Assembly (NCBI RefSeq): GCF_019334305.1
Contig: NZ_JAHWGH010000006.1
Location: forward strand, 57,116 to 111,439
Source of the DNA: Rossellomorea orangium
GTDB lineage: Bacteria > Bacillota > Bacilli > Bacillales > Bacillaceae_B
Length of the DNA: 54,324 nucleotides
Direction of reading: 5' to 3'
The translations under genes and the position numbers were made by a program. A model generated the notes under the pieces. It was not told the origin of the DNA, did no database searches, and worked only from the letters and a program-made list of their open reading frames with translations. The number at the start of each line of letters is the position of its first letter. The stretch's first letter is position 1. Shown here in pieces: positions 16,734-25,502 of the stretch.

Positions 16734-17483
16734 ATGAATGAAACCATTGAAACGATTCTTAAGCATCGATCCATACGACAATTCAAGAATGAAGCATTGA
16801 GTGAAGAGCACATCCGGACGATTGTTTCCAGTGCCCAGGCTGCAAGTACATCAAGCTATATTCAAGCCTACACGATCATCGGGGTGAAGGATCCTGAGAA
16901 AAAGAAAAAGCTTTCAGAGCTTGCGGGAAATCAAAGCTACGTCGAAGCAAATGGTCATTTCTTCGTGTTCTGCTCTGATTTATACCGCCATGAAAAGATC
17001 GGTGAATGGGAAGGAGCTGACGTCATCCCATCATTGGAAAGCACGGAAAAATTCATGGTGGCAGTCATTGATGCGTCCCTGGCTGCTCAAAATGCATCGA
17101 TTGCCGCTGAATCAATGGGACTTGGCATTTGTTATATAGGCGGGATCCGAAATGATCTGGAATCGGTGAGTGAGCTGCTCGGATTGCCGGACAGGGTCAT
17201 CCCATTGTTTGGACTGGCTGTCGGTATCCCGGAAGATCATTCGGATGTGAAGCCGAGGCTGCCGATGGAATCCATTTATCACGAGGATTCATATCAAGGT
17301 GATGAAGCATATATGAAAGAGGGCCTTGACCGCTATGATGAAACCATTTCTGCCTATTATCACGCACGTACAGCAGGGAAACGGTCGGATCGTTGGACAG
17401 GCCAGATGGCGAAAATGCTGTCGGGTAAAAAGCGGATGTATATGAAGGATTTTGTGGAGAAGAAAGGGTTTAATAGAAAATAG
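16734..17483 (+). CDS. nfrA: NADPH-dependent nitro/flavin reductase NfrA
   Basis: Flavin-dependent oxidoreductase of the NfsA/NfrA group, 249 residues, very close to B. subtilis NfrA along its length. FMN-site segments: HRSIRQFKNEALSEEH at the start, SAQAASTSSYIQAY, ENGHFFVF-like NGHFFVFCSDLYRH, AAESMGLGICYIGGIRN, and LFGLAVGIP. RBS gagagggagag. Own terminator. Likely reduces nitro compounds, FMN or quinones in stress. Confidence 0.93.
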   Translation: MNETIETILKHRSIRQFKNEALSEEHIRTIVSSAQAASTSSYIQAYTIIGVKDPEKKKKLSELAGNQSYVEANGHFFVFCSDLYRHEKIGEWEGADVIPSLESTEKFMVAVIDASLAAQNASIAAESMGLGICYIGGIRNDLESVSELLGLPDRVIPLFGLAVGIPEDHSDVKPRLPMESIYHEDSYQGDEAYMKEGLDRYDETISAYYHARTAGKRSDRWTGQMAKMLSGKKRMYMKDFVEKKGFNRK

Positions 17484-17500
17484 GCTTAACTGAACTAAAC

Positions 17501-17537
17501 AAAAAGAACTGACCTCATCAGAGATCAGTTCTTTTTC
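17501..17537. terminator. Bidirectional terminator between nfrA and the 29-residue gene
   Basis: agaactga/tcagttct stem with A-run on the left and T-run on the right; serves both convergent genes. Confidence 0.85.
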
Positions 17538-17573
17538 GCTTTAGAGGGTCGCCTCTGAACGAGCCGCCTCCGC
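17538..17573 (-). repeat. Partial copy of the window-start structured repeat
   Basis: On the minus strand the sequence reads aaagcggaggcggctcgttc then agaggcgac. This matches the 5' arm of the element at 1-30, after which similarity stops. It directly follows the stop codon of the 29-residue gene. Confidence 0.5.
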
Positions 17574-17574
17574 T

Positions 17575-17664
17575 TTAGTTTGAACCCGGTTTATCATTAT
17601 ATCCAGCAGTGAAAATCGCTACTAAGAACGTTAAAGATACACCTATGATCATTACAGTACCCAT
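17575..17664 (-). CDS. 29-residue hydrophobic peptide gene
   Basis: Small gene with a strong gggagg ribosome site 10 nt before ATG and a good promoter upstream. The product starts MGTVMIIGVSLTFLVAIFTA, one membrane-spanning helix, followed by the polar tail GYNDKPGSN. I do not recognise the family. Location beside nfrA and prkA, with the shared terminator on its 3' side, supports a real transcription unit. Could be a membrane-associated sporulation or stress peptide; that is speculation. Confidence 0.6.
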   Translation of the reverse strand: MGTVMIIGVSLTFLVAIFTAGYNDKPGSN

Positions 17665-17707
17665 GTTTTATAAACCTCCCAGTTTACTTATTCCACAGTC
17701 TGTCTTT

Positions 17708-17736
17708 AGTATAGCCTATTTTTAATTTGATGTGAA
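17708..17736 (-). promoter_or_regulatory. Promoter of the 29-residue gene
   Basis: On the minus strand TTCACA, 17-bp spacer, TATACT, about 45 bp before the start codon. Sigma-A-like. Confidence 0.5.
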
Positions 17737-17925
17737 CGAAAGTAGGATTTTTTTTGCAGTTTTATGACAAATAAAGAAACCGTTTTATTTTTCAGGGCCT
17801 ATCCCAGTGTTTGCAGTCATGAAAGACACTTTGTCTTTAATAAATATATCTTCTTAACATGTTCGGGTGAACAAGCGCATAAAGTATATTAATCGTCTCT
17901 CATTAAGCGACAGGGGGAGGTCCTT

Positions 17926-19821
17926 ATGGATATTTTAAAGAAAATCGAACATTACCGAGAAGAAGAAGAGAAACTGAAATGGGAAGGGACGTTTGCTCAG
18001 TATTTAGACCTGCTGAAAGAGAAGCCTTGGATTGGGCAATCCGCTCATTCAAGAGTCTTTAATATGATTAAAGATGCCGGGGTTGAGGAGGTCGAGGGAA
18101 AACGGAAGTACAAATTCTTCAGCAATCAATTATTTGGCTTAGAAGAGGCGCTGGAAAGACTCGTTGAAGAATACTTCCATCCTGCTGCGAAACGGTTAGA
18201 CGTGAGAAAGCGGATCTTATTATTGATGGGTCCGGTGAGTGGAGGGAAATCAACTCTCGTTTCCATGCTGAAACGGGGCTTGGAGCATTATTCCCGAACT
18301 GAAAGAGGAGGCGTATTCTCCATTAAAGGGTGTCCGATGCATGAAGATCCACTGCATCTGATCCCTCAGCACTTACGTGAAGATTTTTATGAAGAGTATG
18401 GGATCCGCATTGAAGGAAATCTCTCTCCGTTGAATACGATGCGGTTGGAGAAAGAGTATCATGGCCGCATTGAAGACGTCCAAGTGGAAAGAGTCTTCTT
18501 CTCAGAAGATAAACGTGTAGGAATTGGTACATTCAGTCCATCTGATCCAAAGTCACAGGATATTGCCGATTTAACAGGAAGCATCGACTTCTCGACGATT
18601 GCCGAATTTGGCTCTGAATCGGATCCGCGTGCTTACAGATTTGACGGGGAATTAAATAAAGCAAATCGTGGTTTAATGGAATTCCAGGAAATGCTGAAGT
18701 GTGATGAAAAGTTCTTATGGCACTTATTATCTCTTACCCAGGAAGGGAACTTCAAAGCTGGCCGGTTTGCCCTGATTTCAGCCGATGAGCTGATTGTGGC
18801 TCATACGAATGAAACGGAGTACCGATCCTTCATTTCGAATAAAAAGAATGAAGCCTTGCATTCACGTATCATCGTCATGCCGGTTCCTTATAACCTGAAG
18901 GTCACCCAGGAAGAAAAAATCTATGAAAAAATGATCAATGAAAGTGATGTCTCGAATGTGCATGTCGCCCCTCATACGTTAAGGGTGGCTGCGATGTTCA
19001 CGATTCTCACTCGCTTAAAAGAACCTAAGCGCGGTGACATCGACCTTATTAAAAAGATGCGCCTCTACGATGGTGAGAACGTTGAAGGATTCAATTCCGC
19101 CGACGTCGATGAAATGAAGAAGGAATACCAGGATGAAGGCATGAGCGGAATCGATCCGCGTTATGTGATCAACCGCATCTCTTCCACGATCATTCGGAAA
19201 GAGGTACCTACTATCAACGCCCTGGATGTCCTTCGTGCCCTGAAAGAAGGGCTGGATCAGCATCCATCCATTACAAATGAACTTCGTGACAAGTATTTAA
19301 ACTTCATATCACTTGCACGGAAAGAGTATGATGATATCGCCAAGAAAGAAGTTCAGAAAGCCTTCGTATATTCATATGAAGAGTCTGCGAAAACCCTTAT
19401 GGATAACTATCTCGATAATGTGGAAGCGTACTGTAATAAAGCAAAGCTTCATGATCCGTTGACGGGTGAAGAAATCAACCCGGATGAAAAGCTGATGCGT
19501 TCGATTGAGGAACAGATCGGAATTTCGGAAAATGCGAAGAAGGCATTCCGTGAAGAAATCCTCATCCGTATCTCAGCCTATGCACGTAAAGGGAAGCGTT
19601 TTGACTACAATTCACATGACCGCTTGAGAGAAGCCATTCAGAAGAAGCTATTCGCTGACTTGAAGGACGTTGTGAAAATCACTACTTCTTCGAAAACGCC
19701 GGATGAGCAGCAACTGAAGAAAGTAAATGAGGTTGTTGCCCGTCTTATTGATGAACATGGCTACAACTCGACATCTGCGAATGAACTGCTCCGCTATGTA
19801 GGAAGCTTATTGAATCGTTGA
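17926..19821 (+). CDS. prkA: PrkA family serine protein kinase
   Basis: 631 residues, full length. Visible parts: N-terminal KYKFFSNQLFGLEEALERLVEYF-like region, Walker A in MGPVSGGKSTLVSML near residue 100, an AAA-type region with SADELIVAHTNETEY, and a C-terminal kinase-like region (SYEESAKTLMDNYLDNVEAYC, LTGEEINPDEKLMRSIEEQIGI). In B. subtilis PrkA is a sporulation protein linked to sigma-K-dependent expression, and its relatives have AAA+/protease-like activity as well. RBS gggggagg. Followed by yhbH after a repeat-filled gap, as in other Bacillaceae. Confidence 0.95.
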   Translation: MDILKKIEHYREEEEKLKWEGTFAQYLDLLKEKPWIGQSAHSRVFNMIKDAGVEEVEGKRKYKFFSNQLFGLEEALERLVEEYFHPAAKRLDVRKRILLLMGPVSGGKSTLVSMLKRGLEHYSRTERGGVFSIKGCPMHEDPLHLIPQHLREDFYEEYGIRIEGNLSPLNTMRLEKEYHGRIEDVQVERVFFSEDKRVGIGTFSPSDPKSQDIADLTGSIDFSTIAEFGSESDPRAYRFDGELNKANRGLMEFQEMLKCDEKFLWHLLSLTQEGNFKAGRFALISADELIVAHTNETEYRSFISNKKNEALHSRIIVMPVPYNLKVTQEEKIYEKMINESDVSNVHVAPHTLRVAAMFTILTRLKEPKRGDIDLIKKMRLYDGENVEGFNSADVDEMKKEYQDEGMSGIDPRYVINRISSTIIRKEVPTINALDVLRALKEGLDQHPSITNELRDKYLNFISLARKEYDDIAKKEVQKAFVYSYEESAKTLMDNYLDNVEAYCNKAKLHDPLTGEEINPDEKLMRSIEEQIGISENAKKAFREEILIRISAYARKGKRFDYNSHDRLREAIQKKLFADLKDVVKITTSSKTPDEQQLKKVNEVVARLIDEHGYNSTSANELLRYVGSLLNR

Positions 19822-19830
19822 TCGAAAATG

Positions 19831-19864
19831 AAACCAGGAGGCGTCAGATGCCTCCTGGTTTTTC
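19831..19864 (+). terminator. Terminator after prkA
   Basis: accaggaggc/gcctcctggt perfect stem, loop gtcagat, then ttttt. Confidence 0.9.
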
Positions 19865-19870
19865 GTTATA

Positions 19871-19962
19871 GCTTTTTTCGTAAATTGTAGCTTTTAGATG
19901 TGGCGCGTAGTCGTTGCTTACAGCAAGTAGTGCTCGCTTTCCACGTGGCTCGCGGTGAGAAA
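19871..19962 (+). repeat. Dispersed intergenic repeat, member R3
   Basis: Shares gctttttt cgtaaa.ttg.agctttt.gatgt and tgctcgctttcc.cg.ggct.gcggtgag with 54212-54324. No coding frame. Confidence 0.6.
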
Positions 19963-20060
19963 CTGCTGGTCCAATTAACTTTTAACTTTAATAGTACTAA
20001 TCCATTTTTCTTAACTGATGTTCATGAACCATTCTGCTCTGTCAACACTTGCTGATTTAG

Positions 20061-20258
20061 AGGGTGACGGGAACTGCGTAGACTCCTACGGAAAACGGGC
20101 GTGCCGAGACCCCGGAAGCGTTCTTTGCTGAGGAGGCTCGGCCGAACGTCCGTGGAAAGCGGAGCAGTTCCCGTCACCCTTGCGCACACTCTTTATGACA
20201 CAGAGCATTCGCAAACCAATTCTGTGTATGTATAACAACAATCTTTTGCGAAAAGAGA
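20061..20258 (-). repeat. Dispersed intergenic repeat, member R2, with a 17-bp inverted repeat
   Basis: The left part is bounded by perfect 17-bp inverted arms (agggtgacgggaactgc at 20061-20077, its complement at 20164-20180), enclosing gaggaggctcggccgaacgt and the cgtgccgagaccccgg block. The right part, read on the minus strand, matches R1 (ttttcgcaaaagattgttg, gaatgctctgt). It fills most of the prkA-small-gene gap. No gene is seen in 19963-20060. Confidence 0.7.
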
Positions 20259-20320
20259 CTTTGTCATAGTTTATCTTTTTCAGATGAAGGGAAAAGTAGT
20301 ATCCAAAGAGGTGAAGAGAT

Positions 20321-20503
20321 ATGAGTAAGAATAAACATGAACTGGATAAAAATTTTGAACCTGAAAATGGCTCCATGGCACATGACATGGAAGAAATGAA
20401 GCAGTTAGGAAAGCAAATGGACAAGCTCAGGACAAATGAAGAACTGAAAGAGGATAAAAAACAGCCCGATCCCGTCCAATATAAAAAGCAGGATAAGGAA
20501 TAG
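20321..20503 (+). CDS. Small charged protein, paralog 1 (60 residues)
   Basis: 60-residue hydrophilic protein, no membrane segment, rich in Lys/Glu/Asp. Core: NGSMAHDMEEMKQLGKQMDKLR then DPVQY near the C-terminus. ATG follows aaagaggtgaagagat. A second gene 76 bp downstream encodes a clear paralog with the same core. I do not recognise a characterised family. Its place between prkA and yhbH suggests a sporulation-stage role; this is inference. Confidence 0.75.
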   Translation: MSKNKHELDKNFEPENGSMAHDMEEMKQLGKQMDKLRTNEELKEDKKQPDPVQYKKQDKE

Positions 20504-20579
20504 TTGACGGAAAACTCTGAATATAATAACCTAAAGATAGAGAGCTGGGCCTTTTAATAAATGAAGGTGGGTTGATAAG

Positions 20580-20753
20580 ATGTCTGTCGAACCTAAACCC
20601 CGGATAGAAGCGCAACCTCTTAACGGAAGCATGGCCTCCAATATGGAGGAAGTCATTAAGCTTGGGAAACAAATGGAGAAGTTACGTTCCAGTGGCGAAT
20701 TAAAGTTGCATAACCGAGTGTCAGATCCAGCTCAATATGAAGAAGAAGCTTAA
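20580..20753 (+). CDS. Small charged protein, paralog 2 (57 residues)
   Basis: 57 residues beginning MSVEPKPRIEAQPLNGSMAS. The core NGSMASNMEEVIKLGKQMEK and LR then DPAQY match the protein encoded at 20321-20503 residue for residue at most positions, so the two are tandem paralogs. RBS aaggtggg precedes ATG. A weak hairpin and T-run (about 20752-20782) follow. Function unknown. Confidence 0.75.
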   Translation: MSVEPKPRIEAQPLNGSMASNMEEVIKLGKQMEKLRSSGELKLHNRVSDPAQYEEEA

Positions 20754-20782
20754 TCAGGTGTTATTGCCTGGTTATTTTTTTT
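20752..20782 (+). terminator. Candidate terminator after the small paralog pair
   Basis: aatcagg/cctggtt stem (one mismatch) followed by an eight-T run. Confidence 0.5.
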
Positions 20783-20837
20783 GTGTTAAATGATGCTGTC
20801 AGTCAAGCTCCAACTGGACATAAAAGAACCCAAAGAC

Positions 20838-20867
20838 AAGCCCTATGAAAAATAGGCTTGTCCAAAC
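20838..20867. other. Hairpin in the gap before yhbH
   Basis: gacaagcc(c)tat pairs with ataggcttgtc around a short A-rich loop. No T-run follows on the plus strand. The rest of 20783-21017 shows nothing I can name; a sporulation (sigma-E) promoter is expected but I could not place one with confidence. Confidence 0.35.
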
Positions 20868-21032
20868 ATAAAAGAACGATTAATTGTCGAAATTATTTGT
20901 AAATTTATCAATACTTCTGCATAGGATAGAGTAATCCCCGTTTCACTTCATGGGATACGTGCAGATTAGACAGTCAACATAGTGTATGCAGGAAAATGAA
21001 AAAATGTGAAAAAAATTAAGGAGGGGAATAAT

Positions 21033-22202
21033 TTGAGTCAAATGGATAATCATCAGTTTGTCATTTCCAAGGAAGATTGGGCCCTCCACCGCAAAGGTCA
21101 CGATGATCAACAAAGACATCAGGAGAAAGTACAGGATGCCATCCGCAATAATCTACCAGACTTGATCACGGAAGAAAACATTGTCATGTCCAATGGCCGA
21201 GACGTTGTCAAAATCCCGATTCGTTCGTTAGATGAATATAAAATTCGTTACAACTACGATAAGAATAAACATGTCGGGCAGGGAGACGGCGAGAGTCAGG
21301 TAGGGGACGTCATTGCAAGGGACGGCTCGCAGCAACAGCAGGGTCCTGGAAAAGGTCAAGGGGCCGGAGATAAAGCCGGTGAAGATTATTATGAAGCAGA
21401 AGTATCAATGCTTGAGATTGAAGAAGCCTTATTCAGCCAATTGGAGCTACCGAACCTGAAGAAGAAAGAACAGTATGTCCAAACCGTCGAGCATATTGAG
21501 TTTAACGATATCCGTAAAACAGGCCTAATGGGGAATATAGATAAGAAGAAGACGATGATGTCTGCCTTTAAGAGAAATGCCATGAAAGGAGCACCAAGCT
21601 TTCACCCGATCTTCACTGAGGATCTTAAGTTCAGAACATGGAATGAAGTATTAAAGCCGGAATCGAAAGCCGTCGTATTAGCGATGATGGATACGAGTGG
21701 CAGTATGGGAGTATGGGAGAAATATATGGCAAGGAGTTTCTTCTTCTGGATGACCCGTTTCTTACGCACGAAATATGAAACCGTCGAGATTGAATTTATC
21801 GCTCATCATACGGAAGCCAAAGTCGTATCCGAAGAGCATTTCTTCTCGAAGGGAGAGAGCGGAGGAACCATCTGCTCGTCAGCTTACCGCAAAGCGCTGG
21901 AGCTCATAGATGGCAAGTATCCTCCAAGCCGTTATAACATTTATCCATTCCATTTCTCCGATGGGGATAATTTGACGTCCGACAATGTGAGATGCGTCAA
22001 GCTTGTAGAAGAATTAATGAAAGTTTCCAGCATGTTCGGATACGGGGAAGTGAATCAGTATAACCGTCATTCCACGCTGATGTCGGCCTATAAAAATATT
22101 AAAAATGACGATTTCCGTTACTACATCCTGAAACAAAAAGCCGATGTATTCCATGCCATGAAGAGTTTCTTCCACAAGGAGCAGGAAAAAGCATTCGCGT
22201 GA
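21033..22202 (+). CDS. yhbH: Sporulation protein YhbH
   Basis: 389 residues, DUF444 family, very similar to B. subtilis YhbH. TTG 21033 is chosen because aaggagggg lies 6-7 nt upstream and the start [16 protein letters not shown] matches the family; an in-frame GTG at 21006 lies before the ribosome site. Features: HVGQGDG, a Gly/Gln-rich linker, and a von Willebrand A-like domain with the metal-site pattern MMDTSGSMG followed by [10 protein letters not shown] and FSDGDN. It occurs widely next to prkA and is required for normal sporulation in B. subtilis, by an unknown mechanism. Confidence 0.93.
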   Translation: MSQMDNHQFVISKEDWALHRKGHDDQQRHQEKVQDAIRNNLPDLITEENIVMSNGRDVVKIPIRSLDEYKIRYNYDKNKHVGQGDGESQVGDVIARDGSQQQQGPGKGQGAGDKAGEDYYEAEVSMLEIEEALFSQLELPNLKKKEQYVQTVEHIEFNDIRKTGLMGNIDKKKTMMSAFKRNAMKGAPSFHPIFTEDLKFRTWNEVLKPESKAVVLAMMDTSGSMGVWEKYMARSFFFWMTRFLRTKYETVEIEFIAHHTEAKVVSEEHFFSKGESGGTICSSAYRKALELIDGKYPPSRYNIYPFHFSDGDNLTSDNVRCVKLVEELMKVSSMFGYGEVNQYNRHSTLMSAYKNIKNDDFRYYILKQKADVFHAMKSFFHKEQEKAFA

Positions 22203-22233
22203 GAAAAACCAGCCGATGAGGCTGGTTTTTCAC
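22203..22233 (+). terminator. Terminator after yhbH
   Basis: gaaaaaccagcc/ggctggtttttc stem followed by T residues. Confidence 0.85.
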
Positions 22234-22341
22234 TGTCATCTACAAATATGATTACATATGAAAATAGTAGGCAGTTTTAGTTTCTAAGTGTTAAAATAGA
22301 AAGAGATTTCTTAAAACATTCTATAAACGGTGAGGTTTATC

Positions 22342-22833
22342 ATGACAAGTGAAAGTCAAGAAATTCAACAACTAAAGCAAGAGATAAAGGAATTGAAAGA
22401 ACAGCTGGCTCAATCTGAGCAGTTGATCATGGACATCTCAGCCCCCATCATCCCGTCCATCGTTCCTGAAACCATATTAGTCCCTATTACTGGAAGGCTC
22501 AGTCCCGAGCGATTTGAAATGATTATCTCAAAGATATTGGACGTGTCATATGGAGGTGACATCAATACCATCATTGTGGACTTCTCTGCGGTATCAGAGA
22601 AGGAAGTTGGTGAAATTGATATCTTCGGCACTTATATTGATAACATGGCCAAGGCCATCGGCTTAATGGGGATTGAAACCCTCTTCGTTGGCTTTACCCC
22701 GTCCCTCACTCAAGTGATGATAAATTCAGGAATTAAAGAACTGCAGGGAATCAAAACGTTCCTGACATTCCGTACAGCACTTCAGTATTTGATGAGGGAG
22801 AAAGATATAGAATTTCAGAAAGTGGATCAATAA
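22342..22833 (+). CDS. STAS-domain protein (RsbR-like co-antagonist/anti-anti-sigma)
   Basis: 163 residues. The N-terminal coiled coil (QEIQQLKQEIKELKEQLAQS) is followed by the RsbR-type linker DISAPIIPSIVPETILVPITG and a STAS domain with TIIVDFSAVSEKEVGEID, where the phospho-acceptor Ser/Thr sits in stressosome proteins. Much shorter than RsbR paralogs, which carry an extra N-terminal globin-like domain. ATG 22342 follows GGTGAGG by 6 nt. Monocistronic. A role in stress sigma-factor signalling is inferred from family. Confidence 0.8.
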   Translation: MTSESQEIQQLKQEIKELKEQLAQSEQLIMDISAPIIPSIVPETILVPITGRLSPERFEMIISKILDVSYGGDINTIIVDFSAVSEKEVGEIDIFGTYIDNMAKAIGLMGIETLFVGFTPSLTQVMINSGIKELQGIKTFLTFRTALQYLMREKDIEFQKVDQ

Positions 22834-22860
22834 AAACCAGCCCAAAAGGTTGGTTTTTAT
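22832..22860. terminator. Bidirectional terminator between the STAS gene and rpiA
   Basis: aaaaacca/tggttttt stem with A- and T-tracts on both sides; the two genes converge here. Confidence 0.8.
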
Positions 22861-22861
22861 T

Positions 22862-23539
22862 TTATTCTTTAACTGTAATGACCTTCGTACCATCCGTTCC
22901 CCCTATAATTAAAAGGTCTGTCATATCGGTGAAAAGACCGGTTTCCACCACGCCTAATAGTTGTTTTAGTTGAGTGTGGAGGGAAGCAGGCTGGTGAATG
23001 GTTGAAAAGTGGCAATCTACAATATAGTTTCCGTTATTGGATACGAAAGTTTCTCCATCTTTTTTTCGTAAAATGGGTGTCCCCCCTAAGCTTTCAATGG
23101 CTTTAACCGATACTTCCCATCCAAAGGGAATCACTTCCACCGGGAGGGGAAAGGATCCGAGCCTCGAGACTAATTTCGATTCGTCGACGACGACAATGAA
23201 CTTCTTCGTCAAGGAATCGACAAATTTTTCCCTTAAAAGGGCGCCTCCTCCCCCTTTTATCAAGTTGAACTCAGGATCCACTTCATCTGCACCATCAATG
23301 GAAATGTCTAACTCACTGACTTCAGAGAAGCTGGTCAAGGGAATCCCGGCTTTTCTAGCCAACTTCTCTGTTTCAGTAGAAGATGGAATGGCCTTGATTT
23401 GTAATCCTTCTGATACAAGCTCCCCTAATTTCTGAATCGAGTAGTATACTGTCGTTCCGGACCCGAGCCCGACAACCATCCCGTCCTGTACATATTCTGC
23501 TGCTTTTTCTCCGGCCTGTTTCTTTTTCAGGTTATCCAC
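22862..23539 (-). CDS. rpiA: Ribose-5-phosphate isomerase A
   Basis: Interconverts ribose 5-phosphate and ribulose 5-phosphate in the pentose phosphate pathway. 225 residues with all RpiA signatures: VGLGSGTTVYYSIQKLGE, IPSSTETEKLA, DISIDGADEVDPEFNLIKGGG and ALLREK. GTG 23539 is chosen, with aaaggag 7 nt upstream on the minus strand; an ATG at 23581 lies before this site and would add 14 unrelated residues. Divergent from a Gfo/Idh gene. Confidence 0.94.
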   Translation of the reverse strand: MDNLKKKQAGEKAAEYVQDGMVVGLGSGTTVYYSIQKLGELVSEGLQIKAIPSSTETEKLARKAGIPLTSFSEVSELDISIDGADEVDPEFNLIKGGGGALLREKFVDSLTKKFIVVVDESKLVSRLGSFPLPVEVIPFGWEVSVKAIESLGGTPILRKKDGETFVSNNGNYIVDCHFSTIHQPASLHTQLKQLLGVVETGLFTDMTDLLIIGGTDGTKVITVKE

Positions 23540-23622
23540 ATAATCGCTCCTTTCGTTAATGATAATAGTTTTACTAAGCATTCTATACTAGAATAAACAT
23601 GAAAGAAAGAAGGAGAGATCGT

Positions 23623-24612
23623 ATGATAAGATTCGGTGTCATTGGAACCAATTGGATTACTGACCGCTTTATACAAGCGGCAGAAAGAGTGGAGGGATTT
23701 CATTTAGAGGCTGTTTATTCAAGGAAGGAAGAACGGGCGAAAGCATTTGCTGAAACACATAATATCAACCGTTGTTTTACGGATATACAGGAGATGGCAA
23801 ATAAAGAATATATTGATGCCGTCTATATAGCCAGTCCGAATTCTTTTCATGCAAGCCAGGCGATCACATTTATGAATAATGGCATTCACGTATTGTGTGA
23901 AAAGCCTTTGGCTTCGAATGAAAAGGAAGTTCAGCAAATGATTGCGTCTGCAAAGGACAACAATGTACTACTGATGGAAGCGGTCAGGACTACTTTCCTG
24001 CCTAACTTTCACGTCTTGAGAGAGAAACTTCCTACACTGGGTGTCATAAGGAAAGTCAATGTGAGCTGCTGTAAATATTCTTCAAGGTACGATGCCTATA
24101 AAGAAGGCAGGGTATTGAATGCGTTCAACCCGGATTTTTCTAATGGAGCCCTGATGGATTTGGGTGTATATTGCCTTTATCCCATGATCGTTTTATTTGG
24201 AGAACCAGAGGAAGTAACGGCAACTGGGATCATGCTGGATTCAGGTGTTGATGGTTCTGGAACAGTCATCATGAAATACGATGAAATGGAAGTGGTGTCC
24301 ACTTTCTCGAAGATTTCGAATACGCACATCCCTACTGAAATCCAGGGGGAAGCCGGAACCGTCACCATCGATCAAATAGGTGAGTTCAGTAAACTGACGT
24401 TTTATTATCATAACGGAGAAAAATCTGTTTATACTCAAAAAGAGGACTTCCCTCACATGTATTATGAAATCAATGAATTTGTTTCCATCATCAATAATGG
24501 TGAGGAATACGAATCTGCCATTAATTCTTATGAGCATTCTCTAATCAACTCGAGGGTGATGGATAAAGCGAGAAAGCAGACTGGATTGGTATTTCCGGCA
24601 GATCGTATTTGA
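23623..24612 (+). CDS. Gfo/Idh/MocA-family oxidoreductase (third in the window)
   Basis: 329 residues: Rossmann motif GVIGTNWITDRFIQAA, YIASPNSFHASQA, CEKPLASNEKEV, then GALMDLGVYCLYPMI. Closest in type to the scyllo/trans-dihydrodiol dehydrogenase-like branch. Relative to the two at 9.9-12 kb it lacks the GCG/GVGG loop. AAGGAGAG precedes ATG 23623. Not in the sugar cluster; probably a general sugar or inositol-type dehydrogenase. Substrate unknown. Confidence 0.9.
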   Translation: MIRFGVIGTNWITDRFIQAAERVEGFHLEAVYSRKEERAKAFAETHNINRCFTDIQEMANKEYIDAVYIASPNSFHASQAITFMNNGIHVLCEKPLASNEKEVQQMIASAKDNNVLLMEAVRTTFLPNFHVLREKLPTLGVIRKVNVSCCKYSSRYDAYKEGRVLNAFNPDFSNGALMDLGVYCLYPMIVLFGEPEEVTATGIMLDSGVDGSGTVIMKYDEMEVVSTFSKISNTHIPTEIQGEAGTVTIDQIGEFSKLTFYYHNGEKSVYTQKEDFPHMYYEINEFVSIINNGEEYESAINSYEHSLINSRVMDKARKQTGLVFPADRI

Positions 24613-24657
24613 TGGGTCGTGATGCTCATTGAGTGACTGAGAAAAGGGAGAGAGCCT

Positions 24658-25395
24658 ATGAAAAAGGTATTAAAATGGACAGTGATTCTACTTCTGGCGG
24701 TGATTATTGTCGTTTTTCTGGCATTTTATATTTGGTCAGAACAAACGTATTCAGCCACGGAGAAATTGACGAAGACAGTCAAAATAGAGGAAGACCCGTT
24801 GATTGAAGAAGAAAATGATTGGCTTGTTTTTAAAAGTGAAGATTCAAATGGGAAAGGCGTAATACTTTATCCCGGAGCAAAAGTGGAAGTGGAGGCTTAT
24901 GGGTATATCGGTAAGTCTTTAGCCGATAAGGGATACACCGTCGTCATCCCCAAGATGCCCTTTCATATCGCTTTCTTCGGAATGAATGAAGCTGAAAAGA
25001 TTATCAGTGATTTCGATGAAAAGCTTGAGTGGTATCTGTCCGGTCACTCGTTGGGAGGTGTGGCCGCGGCATCGTATACCTATGATCATCAAGATGAGGT
25101 GAAAGGTGTCATATTCCTGGCGTCCTATCCAACGAAGTCAGCGGATTTCTCCAAGGGGGATATGCGGGTCCTCAGCATATATGCAGAGAACGATGGTCTC
25201 ACAACAGGGGATGACATTGAAAAAAGTAAGAAGTTATTACCTTCTAATGCTGCCTTCCATAAAATTGAAGGAGGCAACCATGCGGGGTTCGGTGTTTACG
25301 GTCCTCAAAAAGGTGACAAGAAAGCGAGTATTTCCGTGTGGAAACAGCAGGATGAAATCATACAGGTGATGGATAATTGGATGAGGGAGAACTAA
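24658..25395 (+). CDS. Membrane-anchored alpha/beta hydrolase
   Basis: 245 residues. An N-terminal signal anchor (about residues 5-27) places the catalytic domain outside the membrane. Nucleophile elbow GHSLGG near residue 130, Asp in YAENDGLTT and His in GGNHAGFG complete the Ser-Asp-His triad. Family Abhydrolase_5. Substrate unknown. RBS gggagag. Strong terminator after the stop. Confidence 0.87.
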   Translation: MKKVLKWTVILLLAVIIVVFLAFYIWSEQTYSATEKLTKTVKIEEDPLIEEENDWLVFKSEDSNGKGVILYPGAKVEVEAYGYIGKSLADKGYTVVIPKMPFHIAFFGMNEAEKIISDFDEKLEWYLSGHSLGGVAAASYTYDHQDEVKGVIFLASYPTKSADFSKGDMRVLSIYAENDGLTTGDDIEKSKKLLPSNAAFHKIEGGNHAGFGVYGPQKGDKKASISVWKQQDEIIQVMDNWMREN

Positions 25396-25404
25396 CCCTT
25401 ATCG

Positions 25405-25438
25405 TGCCGCTTGAGACAAACTCAAGCGGCCTTTTTTG
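25405..25438 (+). terminator. Terminator after the hydrolase
   Basis: gccgcttgag/ctcaagcggc perfect 10-bp stem followed by TTTTTT. Confidence 0.92.
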
Positions 25439-25502
25439 ATCCCCGAATAAAGGATAATGGACGTGGCAGGTCGTATATGTCATGGTGAAGGGAGAGATAG
25501 AA

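Noticed and set aside
17820..17910. Sigma-E promoter before prkA
   Set aside because: A cataaagt -10-like element is present but I could not find a matching -35 at the right distance.
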